The notes beneath the pieces were generated by a model. It was not told where the DNA came from and did no database searches. It worked only from the letters and a program-made list of their open reading frames with translations. Source: Thermotogae bacterium (GTDB lineage Bacteria > Thermotogota > Thermotogae > Petrotogales > Kosmotogaceae). Taken from it: a stretch of 22,146 nucleotides of DNA. Numbering within the stretch: position 1 is the stretch's first letter; every line of letters starts with the position of its first letter. The stretch lies in the NCBI GenBank assembly GCA_003643975.1, contig QNAR01000008.1, forward strand, positions 1-22,146, written 5' to 3'. This document shows positions 6,714-14,939 of this stretch, piece by piece. The position numbers and the translations under genes are program-made.

Positions 6714-7700
6714 TTGCCAGTAAGGAAAATACATATTCCGCAGGAAGTAGAAATGAGCGAGCTCTTTGGTGAGTACGACCGCAAAGCTCGTTTCCTTCAA
6801 AGAAAGTTCGATGTTAAGTTATCTATAATTGGGAATGAAGTGTGGATAAAGGGAGAAGATTCAAAAATTATTGAAATTGTGAAAGATATCGTTGATGAGC
6901 TCATAGAAATGAACACTGACGGACATCTAGTTGACTGGAGAGAATTTGAGTACCTTGTTGAACAGCATGAAATAAAGCAAAAGGAAGAAACGGGATTCGA
7001 AGGTTACTACAAAGAAATTAAAGGGACCAGCGTTCTCACCAATACGATAAAACCTAAAACGGTGGGTCAGAAGAAATACATCGAGACTATGAGAAAAAAC
7101 GATATTGTTTTTTCAATAGGTCCAGCAGGCACTGGAAAGACTTATCTTGCTGTTGCTATGGCTGTGGACTTTTTGAAATCTGGAAAGGTACAGAGAATAA
7201 TCCTCACAAGGCCCGCGGTTGAAGCAGGTGAAAAGCTGGGTTTTTTGCCTGGAACACTTTCTGAAAAAGTGGATCCTTATCTTCGCCCGTTATATGATGC
7301 TCTCATGGATATGCTTCCCATGGATAGACTGAGTTATTATAAGGACAATGGCATTATAGAAGTTGTACCATTGGCCTATATGAGAGGTCGAACTCTGAAC
7401 AACTCTTTTATTATACTTGATGAAGCCCAGAACTCCACTTATCAGCAGATGAAGATGTTTCTAACAAGAATAGGCTTTAATTCACGAGCTGTTGTCACCG
7501 GCGATATAACCCAAATAGATCTTGAGAGGAATCAAAATTCCGGGCTCGTATTAGTTCAAAAAGTGCTGAAAAACATAGATGGGATTTCCTTTGTGTACCT
7601 TACTGAACAAGATGTTGTGCGAAATCCGCTTGTGAAGGAAATAATAAAAGCGTACGACATCTACGAAAGAGAGGAAAGAAGTGATGAAAAAAGGGATTAA
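6714..7700 (+). CDS. phoH: PhoH-family ATPase/RNA-processing protein
   Basis: This 328-residue PhoH-like protein has an N-terminal KH-like region of about 70 residues that may bind RNA. A RecA/helicase-type P-loop domain follows: Walker A GPAGTGKT (136-143), the ILTRPAVEAGEKLGFLPG signature (163-180) and Walker B FIILDEAQN (232-240). Start is TTG at 6714, placed 8 nt after GAGGAGG. Family members are ATPases linked to RNA metabolism and often sit beside ybeY, as here. The end overlaps the next gene by about 17-20 nt in another frame, which points to coupled translation. The family call is secure; the substrate is not known. Confidence 0.93.
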   Translation: MPVRKIHIPQEVEMSELFGEYDRKARFLQRKFDVKLSIIGNEVWIKGEDSKIIEIVKDIVDELIEMNTDGHLVDWREFEYLVEQHEIKQKEETGFEGYYKEIKGTSVLTNTIKPKTVGQKKYIETMRKNDIVFSIGPAGTGKTYLAVAMAVDFLKSGKVQRIILTRPAVEAGEKLGFLPGTLSEKVDPYLRPLYDALMDMLPMDRLSYYKDNGIIEVVPLAYMRGRTLNNSFIILDEAQNSTYQQMKMFLTRIGFNSRAVVTGDITQIDLERNQNSGLVLVQKVLKNIDGISFVYLTEQDVVRNPLVKEIIKAYDIYEREERSDEKRD

Positions 7701-9123
7701 AAAGAAAAGTCGTGCAAAGTCCTTTGAATTAGAAACCATCACCAATTATCTGCTCTTTCCAATCTTGATGGTGCTCCTGACGAATGTGTTTTACCTTAAT
7801 TGGCCATCGAATCCCTTCATATCTTTTACTGGTTCTATAATTTTCTGGTACCTTTTTGCCGAAACCAGTTTCAAGCGTAGCAATTATTTCAAACTGCACA
7901 GAACATACAGATATGTCGCTTTTTCTGTTATAACAATGGGAATTATTCTCAATGCGGCGTTTTCTTATTTCTTGTCTCCGAACTATGTAGTGAGCCTTTC
8001 ACCGATTTTTCTTTGCGTAACTATTTTGACCATTTTAATGGGTTACGAGGAAGGTCTGGCTTCCGGGCTTTACCTTGCTTTTATGACTACTACAATCAAC
8101 AACTTTTCCATTGAGGATTTTGTCATTCTTTCAGTAGTTGCGCTTTTCTCAGCCCTTTTAACCCGGAAGATTCTAAGGAGGATAAACATAGCACGTGCCG
8201 GGTTTGAAGTAGGTATAATATTTCTATCGATAAGGATTATCGACTATCTTTTCAATATGAAATTCAATACAATGGATTTGGCATTCTCGTTTTTGAATCC
8301 GGTAATATCTTCTATAATCGCTGTGGGTATTATTCCATATATAGAATACGTAAGCAGGATATATTCGGATGTTGGTTTGTTGGAGCTTGGAAACCTATCT
8401 CACCCGCTCTTAAAAGAACTCTCTTTGAACGCTCCCGGCACTTATTATCACAGTGTGGCTATTGCCAACCTTGCTGAAGCAGCTGCAGAGATGATTGGTG
8501 CGAATGCCGTATTAGCCAGAGTCGCATCGTATTTTCACGACATTGGCAAATCCAGAAGGCCACAGTATTTCACAGAGAACCAGCGTGAAATCAATCCCCA
8601 TGATGGCTTAACGCCTTCCATGTCGAGTCTTGTTATCAGCGAACATGTTAAGCTCGGTGTGGAGCTGGCGAGAAAATATAGACTCCCCCTGCTGGTTGAG
8701 GATATTATCAGGGAACATCATGGTACACGTGTGAAAAAGTATTTTTATCACAAAGCGAAAAGCTTTGGAGATGCAAATATTGAAAATTTCAGGTATCCAG
8801 GTCCCAAACCTCAGTTTAAGGAATCGGGAATAATTATGCTGGCAGATTCTGTGGAAGCTGCTTTTAAGAGCCTTAAAGATCCATCACTTGGGAAGATAAA
8901 AGAACTGGTGGAAGATATTGTAAACGGTATTTACAATGAAAGGCAACTTGATCAAAGCGGTCTTAATCTCAGCGATCTTGAAGAGATAATAGATGCCTTT
9001 ACTCGTGTATTGGTAAACACCAGTCAAAGCCGAATTGAATATCCAAAGGAAAAGGTGGAAAAGGTGGTGATTTCTGATGAAAATCGTAATAGAAAACCGA
9101 ACAGCAAAGATAATCGATCTTGA
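7681..9123 (+). CDS. pgpH: 7TM-HD domain protein, PgpH-like c-di-AMP phosphodiesterase lacking the extracellular domain
   Basis: The product is about 480 residues. The first 20 are basic, then seven or eight membrane segments run between about 22 and 222. A cytosolic HD hydrolase domain follows, with the GTYYHSVAIANLAEAAAE stretch (H257), the metal-binding HD pair (H286, D287), EHVKLG (H322) and EHHGT (346-347). These are PgpH signatures, so hydrolysis of cyclic di-AMP is the likely reaction. Typical PgpH proteins are over 650 residues because of an extracellular HDED domain before the seven-helix block. That part is absent here without any sign of a broken frame. Start is GTG 7681 or ATG 7684, behind GAGGAAAG. 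It sits between phoH and ybeY as in many bacteria and overlaps both. Confidence 0.88.
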   Translation: MMKKGIKKKSRAKSFELETITNYLLFPILMVLLTNVFYLNWPSNPFISFTGSIIFWYLFAETSFKRSNYFKLHRTYRYVAFSVITMGIILNAAFSYFLSPNYVVSLSPIFLCVTILTILMGYEEGLASGLYLAFMTTTINNFSIEDFVILSVVALFSALLTRKILRRINIARAGFEVGIIFLSIRIIDYLFNMKFNTMDLAFSFLNPVISSIIAVGIIPYIEYVSRIYSDVGLLELGNLSHPLLKELSLNAPGTYYHSVAIANLAEAAAEMIGANAVLARVASYFHDIGKSRRPQYFTENQREINPHDGLTPSMSSLVISEHVKLGVELARKYRLPLLVEDIIREHHGTRVKKYFYHKAKSFGDANIENFRYPGPKPQFKESGIIMLADSVEAAFKSLKDPSLGKIKELVEDIVNGIYNERQLDQSGLNLSDLEEIIDAFTRVLVNTSQSRIEYPKEKVEKVVISDENRNRKPNSKDNRS

Positions 9124-9505
9124 AAAGCTTGAGAATTTGATAAAAAATGTAGTTGTCAATGAATTAGGGAAAGAACCTGATTCCGAACTGGATATTATGC
9201 TCACTAACGATGCCGAAATTGCGAGCTTGAACGCAAAATATAGAAAAAAGGAAGGTCCTACCGATGTCCTTTCCTTTGAGTATGGGCTTGATGAGGATGT
9301 TATTGGGGATATTATGGTTTCTCTGGAGACCATTGAACAGCAGGCAAAAAGCTACGGAAACAGTTTTGAAGAAGAACTAAGTTTGATGTTGATTCATGGT
9401 TTACTGCACATTTTGGGTTATGACCACGAGGCTGATGATGAAGAAGCAAAGGTGATGTTTCAGCGTCAGCAAAAATACTTTGATAAATTCGTTAAGGAGG
9501 GATAA
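9077..9505 (+). CDS. ybeY: Endoribonuclease YbeY (rRNA maturation factor)
   Basis: This 142-residue UPF0054 protein has the zinc site HGLLHILGYDH at residues 107-117, in which the three His (107, 111, 117) bind one zinc ion. The upstream DVLSFEYG stretch (63-70) is also typical. YbeY takes part in 16S rRNA 3' maturation and ribosome quality control in the cytosol. Length is normal for the family. The ATG at 9077 lies inside the end of the HD-domain gene (47-nt overlap), following GGTGGTG as a ribosome site, so translation is probably coupled. Confidence 0.95.
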   Translation: MKIVIENRTAKIIDLEKLENLIKNVVVNELGKEPDSELDIMLTNDAEIASLNAKYRKKEGPTDVLSFEYGLDEDVIGDIMVSLETIEQQAKSYGNSFEEELSLMLIHGLLHILGYDHEADDEEAKVMFQRQQKYFDKFVKEG

Positions 9506-9506
9506 A

Positions 9507-10748
9507 GTGTCAGTAGTTAGACCTTTCAAAGCGGTAAGACCAAAACCCGAATTGGTAGAGAAAGTAAGTTGTCCTCCCTACGATGTTGTGAGTTATGATG
9601 AAGCGAAGGAATATGGCAGAACACCTGAAAGCTTCATGCACGTTATTAGGGCGGAAATAGATCTTCCATCTGATGTTCCGCACTATGGTGAACCCGTCTA
9701 TGAAAAGGCACGAGAAAATCTGGTGAAAATGATGGAATCTGGGATTCTCGTCATGGAAGAAAAACCTGCGTATTATATTTACTGGCAGAGAATGGGAGAG
9801 CATACTCAAACAGGTGTAGTGGGTTGTGCTTCAGTGGATGAGTATCAATCAGGAGCTATAAAGAAACATGAACTTACCAGGCAGGACAAAGAAGATGACA
9901 GAGCAAGACACGTGTACACTGTTGGCGCAAACACGGGACCTGTTTTTCTCACTTTCAGGGCTGAAAAGGATTTTGATAACCTCCTCAAGGAATTAACGAC
10001 AAAATTAAACCCTCTTTATGATTTTACGGATGAAAAAGGTGTTCAGCATAAAGTATTTCCTGTCTATGAACAAGAGAATATAGAGAAAATCAAAAGGGCA
10101 TTTGATAGAATTCCTGCACTTTACATAGCCGATGGACATCATAGAGCTGCATCGGCTTCAAGGGTAAGAGAACTAATGAAATCAAAAAATCCCAATCACA
10201 CCGGGGAAGAAGAATATAACTATTTCCTCTCAGTAATCTTTCCACATTCTCATTTGCAGGTCTTGGATTACAATAGGGTTGTTAAGGATCTCAACGGTCT
10301 TGCAGAAGGTGAATTCTTTGAAAAGCTGAAAGAGGCTTTCGAGATAGAACTTGCTCCAACCTCTCATTATAAACCCTCTCAGAAACATGAATTTGGTATG
10401 TATCTGTCAGGCAAGTGGTATGTACTGCACGCCAAAGAAGGTAGTTTCAATGTTTCTGACCCAGTAGCAAGTTTAGATGTTGCCATACTCCAGGAAAACC
10501 TTCTTAAGCCCATTCTTGGAATTGAGAATCCGAGAAAGGATCCGAGGATAGATTTTGTGGGTGGTATAAGAGGACTGAAAACTCTTGAAGATAGAGTAAA
10601 CAACGGATGGGCAGTGGCATTTGCCATGTATCCCACCTCTCTTGAAGACCTCATGGAAGTGGCTGACAATGGAATGGTTATGCCACCAAAATCTACGTGG
10701 TTTGAACCTAAATTGAGAAGCGGGCTTTTTGTCCATTTAATAAAATGA
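9507..10748 (+). CDS. DUF1015 family protein
   Basis: The GTG at 9507, 6 nt after AAGGAGG and 1 nt past the ybeY stop, gives 413 residues. The open frame extends 9 codons upstream but without a ribosome site. Recognisable DUF1015 features are the N-terminal RPFKAVRP and CPPYDVV (22-28), KKHELTRQDKEDDR (119-132) and IADGHHRAASA (207-217). The DGHHR motif resembles the ParB/Srx-type nucleotide-binding motif also used by SerK-type free-serine kinases. A kinase or nucleotide-dependent role is therefore possible but unproven. No signal peptide or membrane helix is seen. It is coupled to ispD through an ATGA overlap. Confidence 0.85.
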   Translation: MSVVRPFKAVRPKPELVEKVSCPPYDVVSYDEAKEYGRTPESFMHVIRAEIDLPSDVPHYGEPVYEKARENLVKMMESGILVMEEKPAYYIYWQRMGEHTQTGVVGCASVDEYQSGAIKKHELTRQDKEDDRARHVYTVGANTGPVFLTFRAEKDFDNLLKELTTKLNPLYDFTDEKGVQHKVFPVYEQENIEKIKRAFDRIPALYIADGHHRAASASRVRELMKSKNPNHTGEEEYNYFLSVIFPHSHLQVLDYNRVVKDLNGLAEGEFFEKLKEAFEIELAPTSHYKPSQKHEFGMYLSGKWYVLHAKEGSFNVSDPVASLDVAILQENLLKPILGIENPRKDPRIDFVGGIRGLKTLEDRVNNGWAVAFAMYPTSLEDLMEVADNGMVMPPKSTWFEPKLRSGLFVHLIK

Positions 10749-11434
10749 AAACCGCTGTGCTGATTGTTGCTGGAGGAGAAGGGAAGCGTTTTGGCTCCCC
10801 TCTCCCTAAGCAATTTGTGAAACTCTCAGGAAAAGAAATTTTTATAAGGTCTGTGGAGCTCTTTTTTTATTCCCCATTTGTTGATCGAGTGGTGCTTATA
10901 TTGCACCCAGCTTGGATTGAAAAAGGAATTGCGCTCCTGAAAAGCTATGGATTAAATGGGGTAAAAGTGGTTCCAGGAGGAAAGAGCAGGCAGCAATCAG
11001 TGTTCAACGGTTTAAATACATTACGACTATTCAATCCTCAAAGGGTAATGATTCACGATGCAGCACGTCCCCTTTTTAACGCAAAACAGATTGAAGAGAT
11101 ATTGAAGCTCGTTGAGCCTAAGAAGGGGGTTGTTATCGCCGAAAAAGTTACCGATACTATTTACCAAGTGGAAGAGAACCATCTTTCCCGCACACTTGAC
11201 AGAACAAAATTATGGAAAGCTCAAACTCCACAGTGTTTCTTCTTCCAGGAAATTCTTGAGGCGCACAAACTCGCTTTGAAGGATCATTTTGAAGAAGCAA
11301 CAGATGATGCTACTCTCTACGCAAAATACGTTGGTGAGGTATTTCTTTTAAGTCCCCTTTCACTAAACTTAAAAATAACCACACAGAATGATCTTCAAAT
11401 CGCCGAATTATACCTTAAAGAGCTTGGTCGATAA
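10745..11434 (+). CDS. ispD: 2-C-methyl-D-erythritol 4-phosphate cytidylyltransferase
   Basis: This 229-residue enzyme of the non-mevalonate isoprenoid pathway joins CTP and methylerythritol phosphate to give CDP-ME and pyrophosphate. It shows the nucleotide loop VAGGEGKRFGSPLPKQF, the GGKSRQQSVFNGL stretch, HDAARPLF, the TDTI region, KLWKAQTPQCF and EATDDATL. All are standard IspD positions, and the length is normal. The ATG overlaps the stop of the DUF1015 gene (ATGA). Its last 20 nt overlap, tail to tail, the end of the HAD phosphatase gene on the other strand, and no terminator is visible at that junction. Confidence 0.95.
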   Translation: MKTAVLIVAGGEGKRFGSPLPKQFVKLSGKEIFIRSVELFFYSPFVDRVVLILHPAWIEKGIALLKSYGLNGVKVVPGGKSRQQSVFNGLNTLRLFNPQRVMIHDAARPLFNAKQIEEILKLVEPKKGVVIAEKVTDTIYQVEENHLSRTLDRTKLWKAQTPQCFFFQEILEAHKLALKDHFEEATDDATLYAKYVGEVFLLSPLSLNLKITTQNDLQIAELYLKELGR

Positions 11435-12002
11435 TTTCTTTAAGAATTTTTTCAATATCTGCGCCATCGTTGAAATGAATTGCTTTTATACCAAGTTCCC
11501 TTGCTGAAAGAACATTTGCCTTTGTGTCATCGACAAAAGCAGTTTCTGCAGGGCTGGCTCCTTCAGCCTTCAGGATTGTAATGTAAAACGCCTGATCTGG
11601 TTTAGAGTAACCAATGATATTTGAGGCGTATATTCTGTCAAAGACCTCAAGGTCTTCACGATTTTGCATTATTTTATAGTGCGGTTCAATAGTATTTGTA
11701 CCTGCTACTACTCTATATTTCGTTTTTAGCTTTTGAATTAAATCATAGGTTTCTTTTTTCAAAGAAGGTTTGAAGTACTTTCCCCATAGTTCTTCCGTGA
11801 CCCTTATACCAGAAACATCTTGAAATCTTTTCCAGAATTCGACAGCGGATATCTTTCCACAACTCAATTCGTTTAAACCAGATAACTTCGCATACTTTAT
11901 GAATTGTTCTTTGCTTATGCCCAATTCTTTAGAGATTTTTGGAGTTACATCGGCATCGTCGTAGAAAACGCCTCCAAGGTCAAAAATTACCAGCTTTGTC
12001 AT
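11415..12002 (-). CDS. HAD superfamily hydrolase, YihX-like (subfamily IA)
   Basis: This 195-residue cytosolic HAD phosphatase carries motif I FDLGGVFYDD with nucleophile Asp8. The second acidic position is Gly, as in the YihX group. A helical cap follows, then motif II (VAGTNT), the motif III Lys in GYSKPDQAFY and motif IV FVDDTKANV. YihX itself removes phosphate from glucose 1-phosphate; the substrate here is unknown. The ATG overlaps the stop of sdaAA as ATGA, making it the last gene of the tsf-pyrH-eno-sda series. Its 3' end overlaps ispD by 20 nt on the opposite strand. Confidence 0.88.
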   Translation of the reverse strand: MTKLVIFDLGGVFYDDADVTPKISKELGISKEQFIKYAKLSGLNELSCGKISAVEFWKRFQDVSGIRVTEELWGKYFKPSLKKETYDLIQKLKTKYRVVAGTNTIEPHYKIMQNREDLEVFDRIYASNIIGYSKPDQAFYITILKAEGASPAETAFVDDTKANVLSARELGIKAIHFNDGADIEKILKEIIDQAL

Positions 12003-12871
12003 CTGTTATCACTCCTATTTATGAATTCTCTTAACAGCTTTTTTGCAGTAGGTGTAGCTGCAATACCACCCTCTCCAGTTTCTTTGAGTGATTCCGGTAA
12101 AGAACGTCCAATCTTTCCCATTGCTTCGGCTACTTCATCAAAGGGTATGAGCGACTTTATGCCCGCAAGTGCCATTTCAGCCGCTGTGTAGGCAATTGAA
12201 ACTCCAAAGGCATTTCTTTTCACACAAGGGACCTCTACAAACCCACCCACAGGATCACATACAAGTCCCATTAGAGATTTTAGAGCAAGGGCTGGGGCTG
12301 AATACAGTGCTTCATAATTGGTACTGTCGGTAATGTAAACTATTATAGATGAAGCCATAGCAGTTGCAGTGCCAATTTCAGCCTGACAGCCAGCAACTGC
12401 ACCAGAAATGGAAGCCTTTTCCTTTATACATTCTCCAACGGCTCCTGCTATTACAAGGGCTTGACTAAGCTTAGTAATACTAACATTATCAAATCGTTTC
12501 AGGCTCAATACAATGCCAGGTACAACACCACATGCTCCAGCAGTAGGACAGGCAACTATTTTTCCCATGGATGCGTTGTGTTCTGCCATTGAAATTGCAA
12601 CTTCAAGTGCATAAAGCAACCGCTCGTTGAGAAATTTTGGGGTGTAATCCCTGAGTTTTTCAGCAATGTTTCCAGTCCAGCCTGTTAGCGAGGGAACCGA
12701 TTCTTTTCTGCGCTCTTCATAAGCCTTCAGCATAGCCATTATCATTTTTTTTGAGAAATCGAGGGGCTCTTTTGAGGAAGCTCCGCTTTCCAACATATAC
12801 CAATTAGCAATGATTTCATACAAATCTGTGCCGGTACTTATAGCGGTATCGATAAGTTTTCTAAAATCCAT
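11999..12871 (-). CDS. sdaAA: L-serine dehydratase, alpha subunit (iron-sulfur)
   Basis: Start ATG 12871 follows AAGGAG with about 8 nt spacing; an upstream in-frame TTG has no ribosome site. The 290-residue product is the catalytic half of the two-subunit, Fe-S type L-serine dehydratase, which makes pyruvate and ammonia from serine. Visible are the GWTGNIAEKL stretch, MGKIVACPTAGACG (C108, C114), GCQAEIGTA (C162), CDPVGG (C205) and PCVKRN (C216). The spacing of C162, C205 and C216 matches the three cluster ligands of characterised Fe-S serine dehydratases. The beta subunit lies 18 nt upstream. Confidence 0.94.
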   Translation of the reverse strand: MDFRKLIDTAISTGTDLYEIIANWYMLESGASSKEPLDFSKKMIMAMLKAYEERRKESVPSLTGWTGNIAEKLRDYTPKFLNERLLYALEVAISMAEHNASMGKIVACPTAGACGVVPGIVLSLKRFDNVSITKLSQALVIAGAVGECIKEKASISGAVAGCQAEIGTATAMASSIIVYITDSTNYEALYSAPALALKSLMGLVCDPVGGFVEVPCVKRNAFGVSIAYTAAEMALAGIKSLIPFDEVAEAMGKIGRSLPESLKETGEGGIAATPTAKKLLREFINRSDNR

Positions 12872-12889
12872 AGAGATACTCCTTTTCAA

Positions 12890-13579
12890 TTATCCACTAA
12901 GGTTGGCGATTATAGGCAAATAAGCTACATATAGCACAGGATCTAATCTATTTATGAAGGATAACAGTTCATTACCGGGCACGTTATCAAGCTCGATTAT
13001 ACAGGTAGCTTCATTCTTCAACCTATTCGTTCGTACCAGGAACAAATTGCTAATATTCATTCCTTTTGTACTAATAGCTTCAACGATTTTTGAAAGAGCG
13101 CCAGGAGTATCGAGATTTTTTATAATCAGTGTAGGATATATTCCAGAAATGTTCATTGGAGCACCATCGATTTCTGTTATTTCTATACAAGCCCCTCCCG
13201 TAGAAGCCCCTATTAAATAATGTGTTTCGGTGTCTGAGCTTCCCGATATCATAACTGTGTTGGGATGTCTGCCTTCAAATGAATCGCTATAAAAGGCAAT
13301 ATCTATACCCAAGGAACGTGCGATTTCAAGTGAAGAGCGAATTTCTTCCTGCCACTCAAAATAGCCGATAACACCGCCCACAAGTGCACGATCGGTTCCA
13401 TGCCCTTTGTGGCTGCTGAACAAAGATTTGTTGAGCCTGAATTCAACTTTTCTCAGGGCTTTCCTGTTTGCCGGAATTTCGCTGAAAAGACATCTGAAGG
13501 CTCTTCCGAGTCTCACCATTCCAGCGGTATGGGAACTCGATGGACCAATGATTATGGGCCCAATCACGTCTAAAATCAT
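12890..13579 (-). CDS. sdaAB: L-serine dehydratase, beta subunit with ACT domain
   Basis: ATG 13579 follows GGAGGT (13592 to 13587) and gives 229 residues; the open frame extends five codons upstream into the ribosome site. The N-terminal part holds the IGPSSSHTAGMVRLGRA signature and HKGHGTDRALVGGV, typical of SdaAB. The C-terminal 80 residues (about 148-225) form an ACT domain with TLIIKNLDTPGALSKI, probably for serine or regulator binding. It acts as a complex with the alpha subunit encoded next. Its ribosome site abuts the terminator of eno with no space, so it likely depends on read-through from the tsf-pyrH-eno transcript or on a promoter inside eno. Confidence 0.93.
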   Translation of the reverse strand: MILDVIGPIIIGPSSSHTAGMVRLGRAFRCLFSEIPANRKALRKVEFRLNKSLFSSHKGHGTDRALVGGVIGYFEWQEEIRSSLEIARSLGIDIAFYSDSFEGRHPNTVMISGSSDTETHYLIGASTGGACIEITEIDGAPMNISGIYPTLIIKNLDTPGALSKIVEAISTKGMNISNLFLVRTNRLKNEATCIIELDNVPGNELLSFINRLDPVLYVAYLPIIANLSG

Positions 13580-13592
13580 CTCAAATACCTCC

Positions 13593-13625
13593 AAAAAAGG
13601 CGCGGGAAAACTCCCGCGCCTTTTT
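13593..13625 (-). terminator. Intrinsic terminator after eno, abutting sdaAB
   Basis: GGCGCGGGA (13599-13607) and its exact complement (13612-13620) flank a 4-nt loop, with A-tracts and T-tracts extending the stem to 14 bp. On the minus strand the hairpin is followed by six T (13598 to 13593). It begins about 11 nt after the eno stop. The symmetry makes it usable in both directions, but only the minus strand carries genes here. Confidence 0.92.
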
Positions 13626-13636
13626 GTCCAAATTTA

Positions 13637-14920
13637 TCAAAGATTGTAAAAGGAGCTTATACCAGCAAACACAGCAACTTCTCCCAATTCTTCTTCAATC
13701 CTGAGAAGCTCATTGTATTTGGCGATTCTTTCACTTCTGGAAGCAGACCCCGTTTTGATCATGCCAGAATTCGTGGCAACTGCGAGATGAGCTATAAAGG
13801 TGTCTTCAGTTTCACCGGATCTGTGTGAGATCACACAACTCATTCCACGCTTTTGCGCGTATTCTATGGTTTCAAGAGTTTCCGTTACAGAGCCAATTTG
13901 ATTTAGCTTAATGAGAATAGAGTTAGAACACCCAAGCTCTACGCCCTTTTCTAATCTTTTTAGATTCGTCACGTAAATATCATCACCAACGATCTGAATC
14001 CTATCGCCAAGTCTTTTATTGAATTTGCTGAAAGCATCCCAGTCTTCTTCGTGGAAAGGATCTTCAATGCTGAGTATGGGATATCTGTTAACCAGATCTT
14101 CGTAATAAGCTATAAGCTCTTCAGCGGGCATTTCTTTTCCGTCAACAAGATATACACCCTTTTCTTCATCAAAGAAGGAATCTGCGGCACTGTCCAGGGC
14201 AATGTAGATTTCTTCCCCGGCTTTGTAACCTGCTGCTTCAATGGCCTTTATGATATATTGAATGGCTTCTTCATTACTACCGAGGTTTGGTGCAAATCCA
14301 CCCTCATCACCAACAGCGGTAACATGTCCATTTGATTTGAGGAGTTTCTTGAGATTGTGGAATGTTTCCACTCCAGCCCTGAGGGCTTCTCTGAATGTAT
14401 CAAAGCCCGCCGGGACTATCATGAACTCCTGGATGTCAAGGTTGTTATCAGCATGCTTGCCACCATTGACGATGTTCATAAAGGGAACGGGTAACTGCCT
14501 TGCATAAGCACCACCAAGATATTTATAGAGAGGCATGTCAAGGTAACTCGCGGCGGCTCTTGCTACTGCCATGGAGACACCAAGAATCGCATTGGCACCA
14601 AGCTTGTCTTTATTTTCAGTTCCATCGAGTTTCAATAAAGCATTGTCAAGAGATATCTGGTCAAGTGCATTCATGCCAATGATCTCGGGAGCGATTGTCT
14701 CGTTCACGTTATCAACGGCTTTGAGTACCCCTTTCCCAAGGTATCTCTTTTTGTCACCGTCTCTGAGCTCAAGTGCTTCGAACTTTCCAGTAGATGCACC
14801 CGATGGGACCATTGCACGGGCTGACGTACCGTCGTCAAGCCAGACTTCAACCTCGACAGTTGGGTTTCCCCTTGAATCAAGCACTTCTCTTGCCATTAAA
14901 TCAACTATTTGAGCATACAT
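13637..14920 (-). CDS. eno: Enolase
   Basis: This 427-residue glycolytic enolase converts 2-phosphoglycerate to phosphoenolpyruvate. Landmarks are AREVLDSRGNPTVEVEV at the N-terminus, the GASTGKFEALELRDGD loop, NGGKHADNNLDIQEFM, the metal ligands in ALDSAADSFF, IEDPFHEEDW and GDDIYVTN, the catalytic Lys in LIKLNQIGSVTE, and SHRSGETEDTFIAHLAV. Start ATG 14920 is preceded by AGGAGGTG. The gene follows pyrH after 19 nt and ends in a strong hairpin terminator. Confidence 0.98.
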   Translation of the reverse strand: MYAQIVDLMAREVLDSRGNPTVEVEVWLDDGTSARAMVPSGASTGKFEALELRDGDKKRYLGKGVLKAVDNVNETIAPEIIGMNALDQISLDNALLKLDGTENKDKLGANAILGVSMAVARAAASYLDMPLYKYLGGAYARQLPVPFMNIVNGGKHADNNLDIQEFMIVPAGFDTFREALRAGVETFHNLKKLLKSNGHVTAVGDEGGFAPNLGSNEEAIQYIIKAIEAAGYKAGEEIYIALDSAADSFFDEEKGVYLVDGKEMPAEELIAYYEDLVNRYPILSIEDPFHEEDWDAFSKFNKRLGDRIQIVGDDIYVTNLKRLEKGVELGCSNSILIKLNQIGSVTETLETIEYAQKRGMSCVISHRSGETEDTFIAHLAVATNSGMIKTGSASRSERIAKYNELLRIEEELGEVAVFAGISSFYNL

Positions 14921-14939
14921 TCAACCACACCTCCTAAAA

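Noticed and set aside
8884..9333. 149-residue minus-strand open frame across the pgpH-ybeY overlap
   Set aside because: Ser/Phe-rich translation typical of a reverse-frame shadow; both plus-strand genes carry complete family motifs.
11979..11999. HAD protein as a broken enzyme because motif I lacks the second Asp
   Set aside because: The DLGGV form is usual for the YihX-like group, and the other three motifs are intact.
14571..14912. 113-residue plus-strand frame opposite enolase, and others nearby
   Set aside because: Enolase is unambiguous on the minus strand; the long reverse frame follows from its codon bias.
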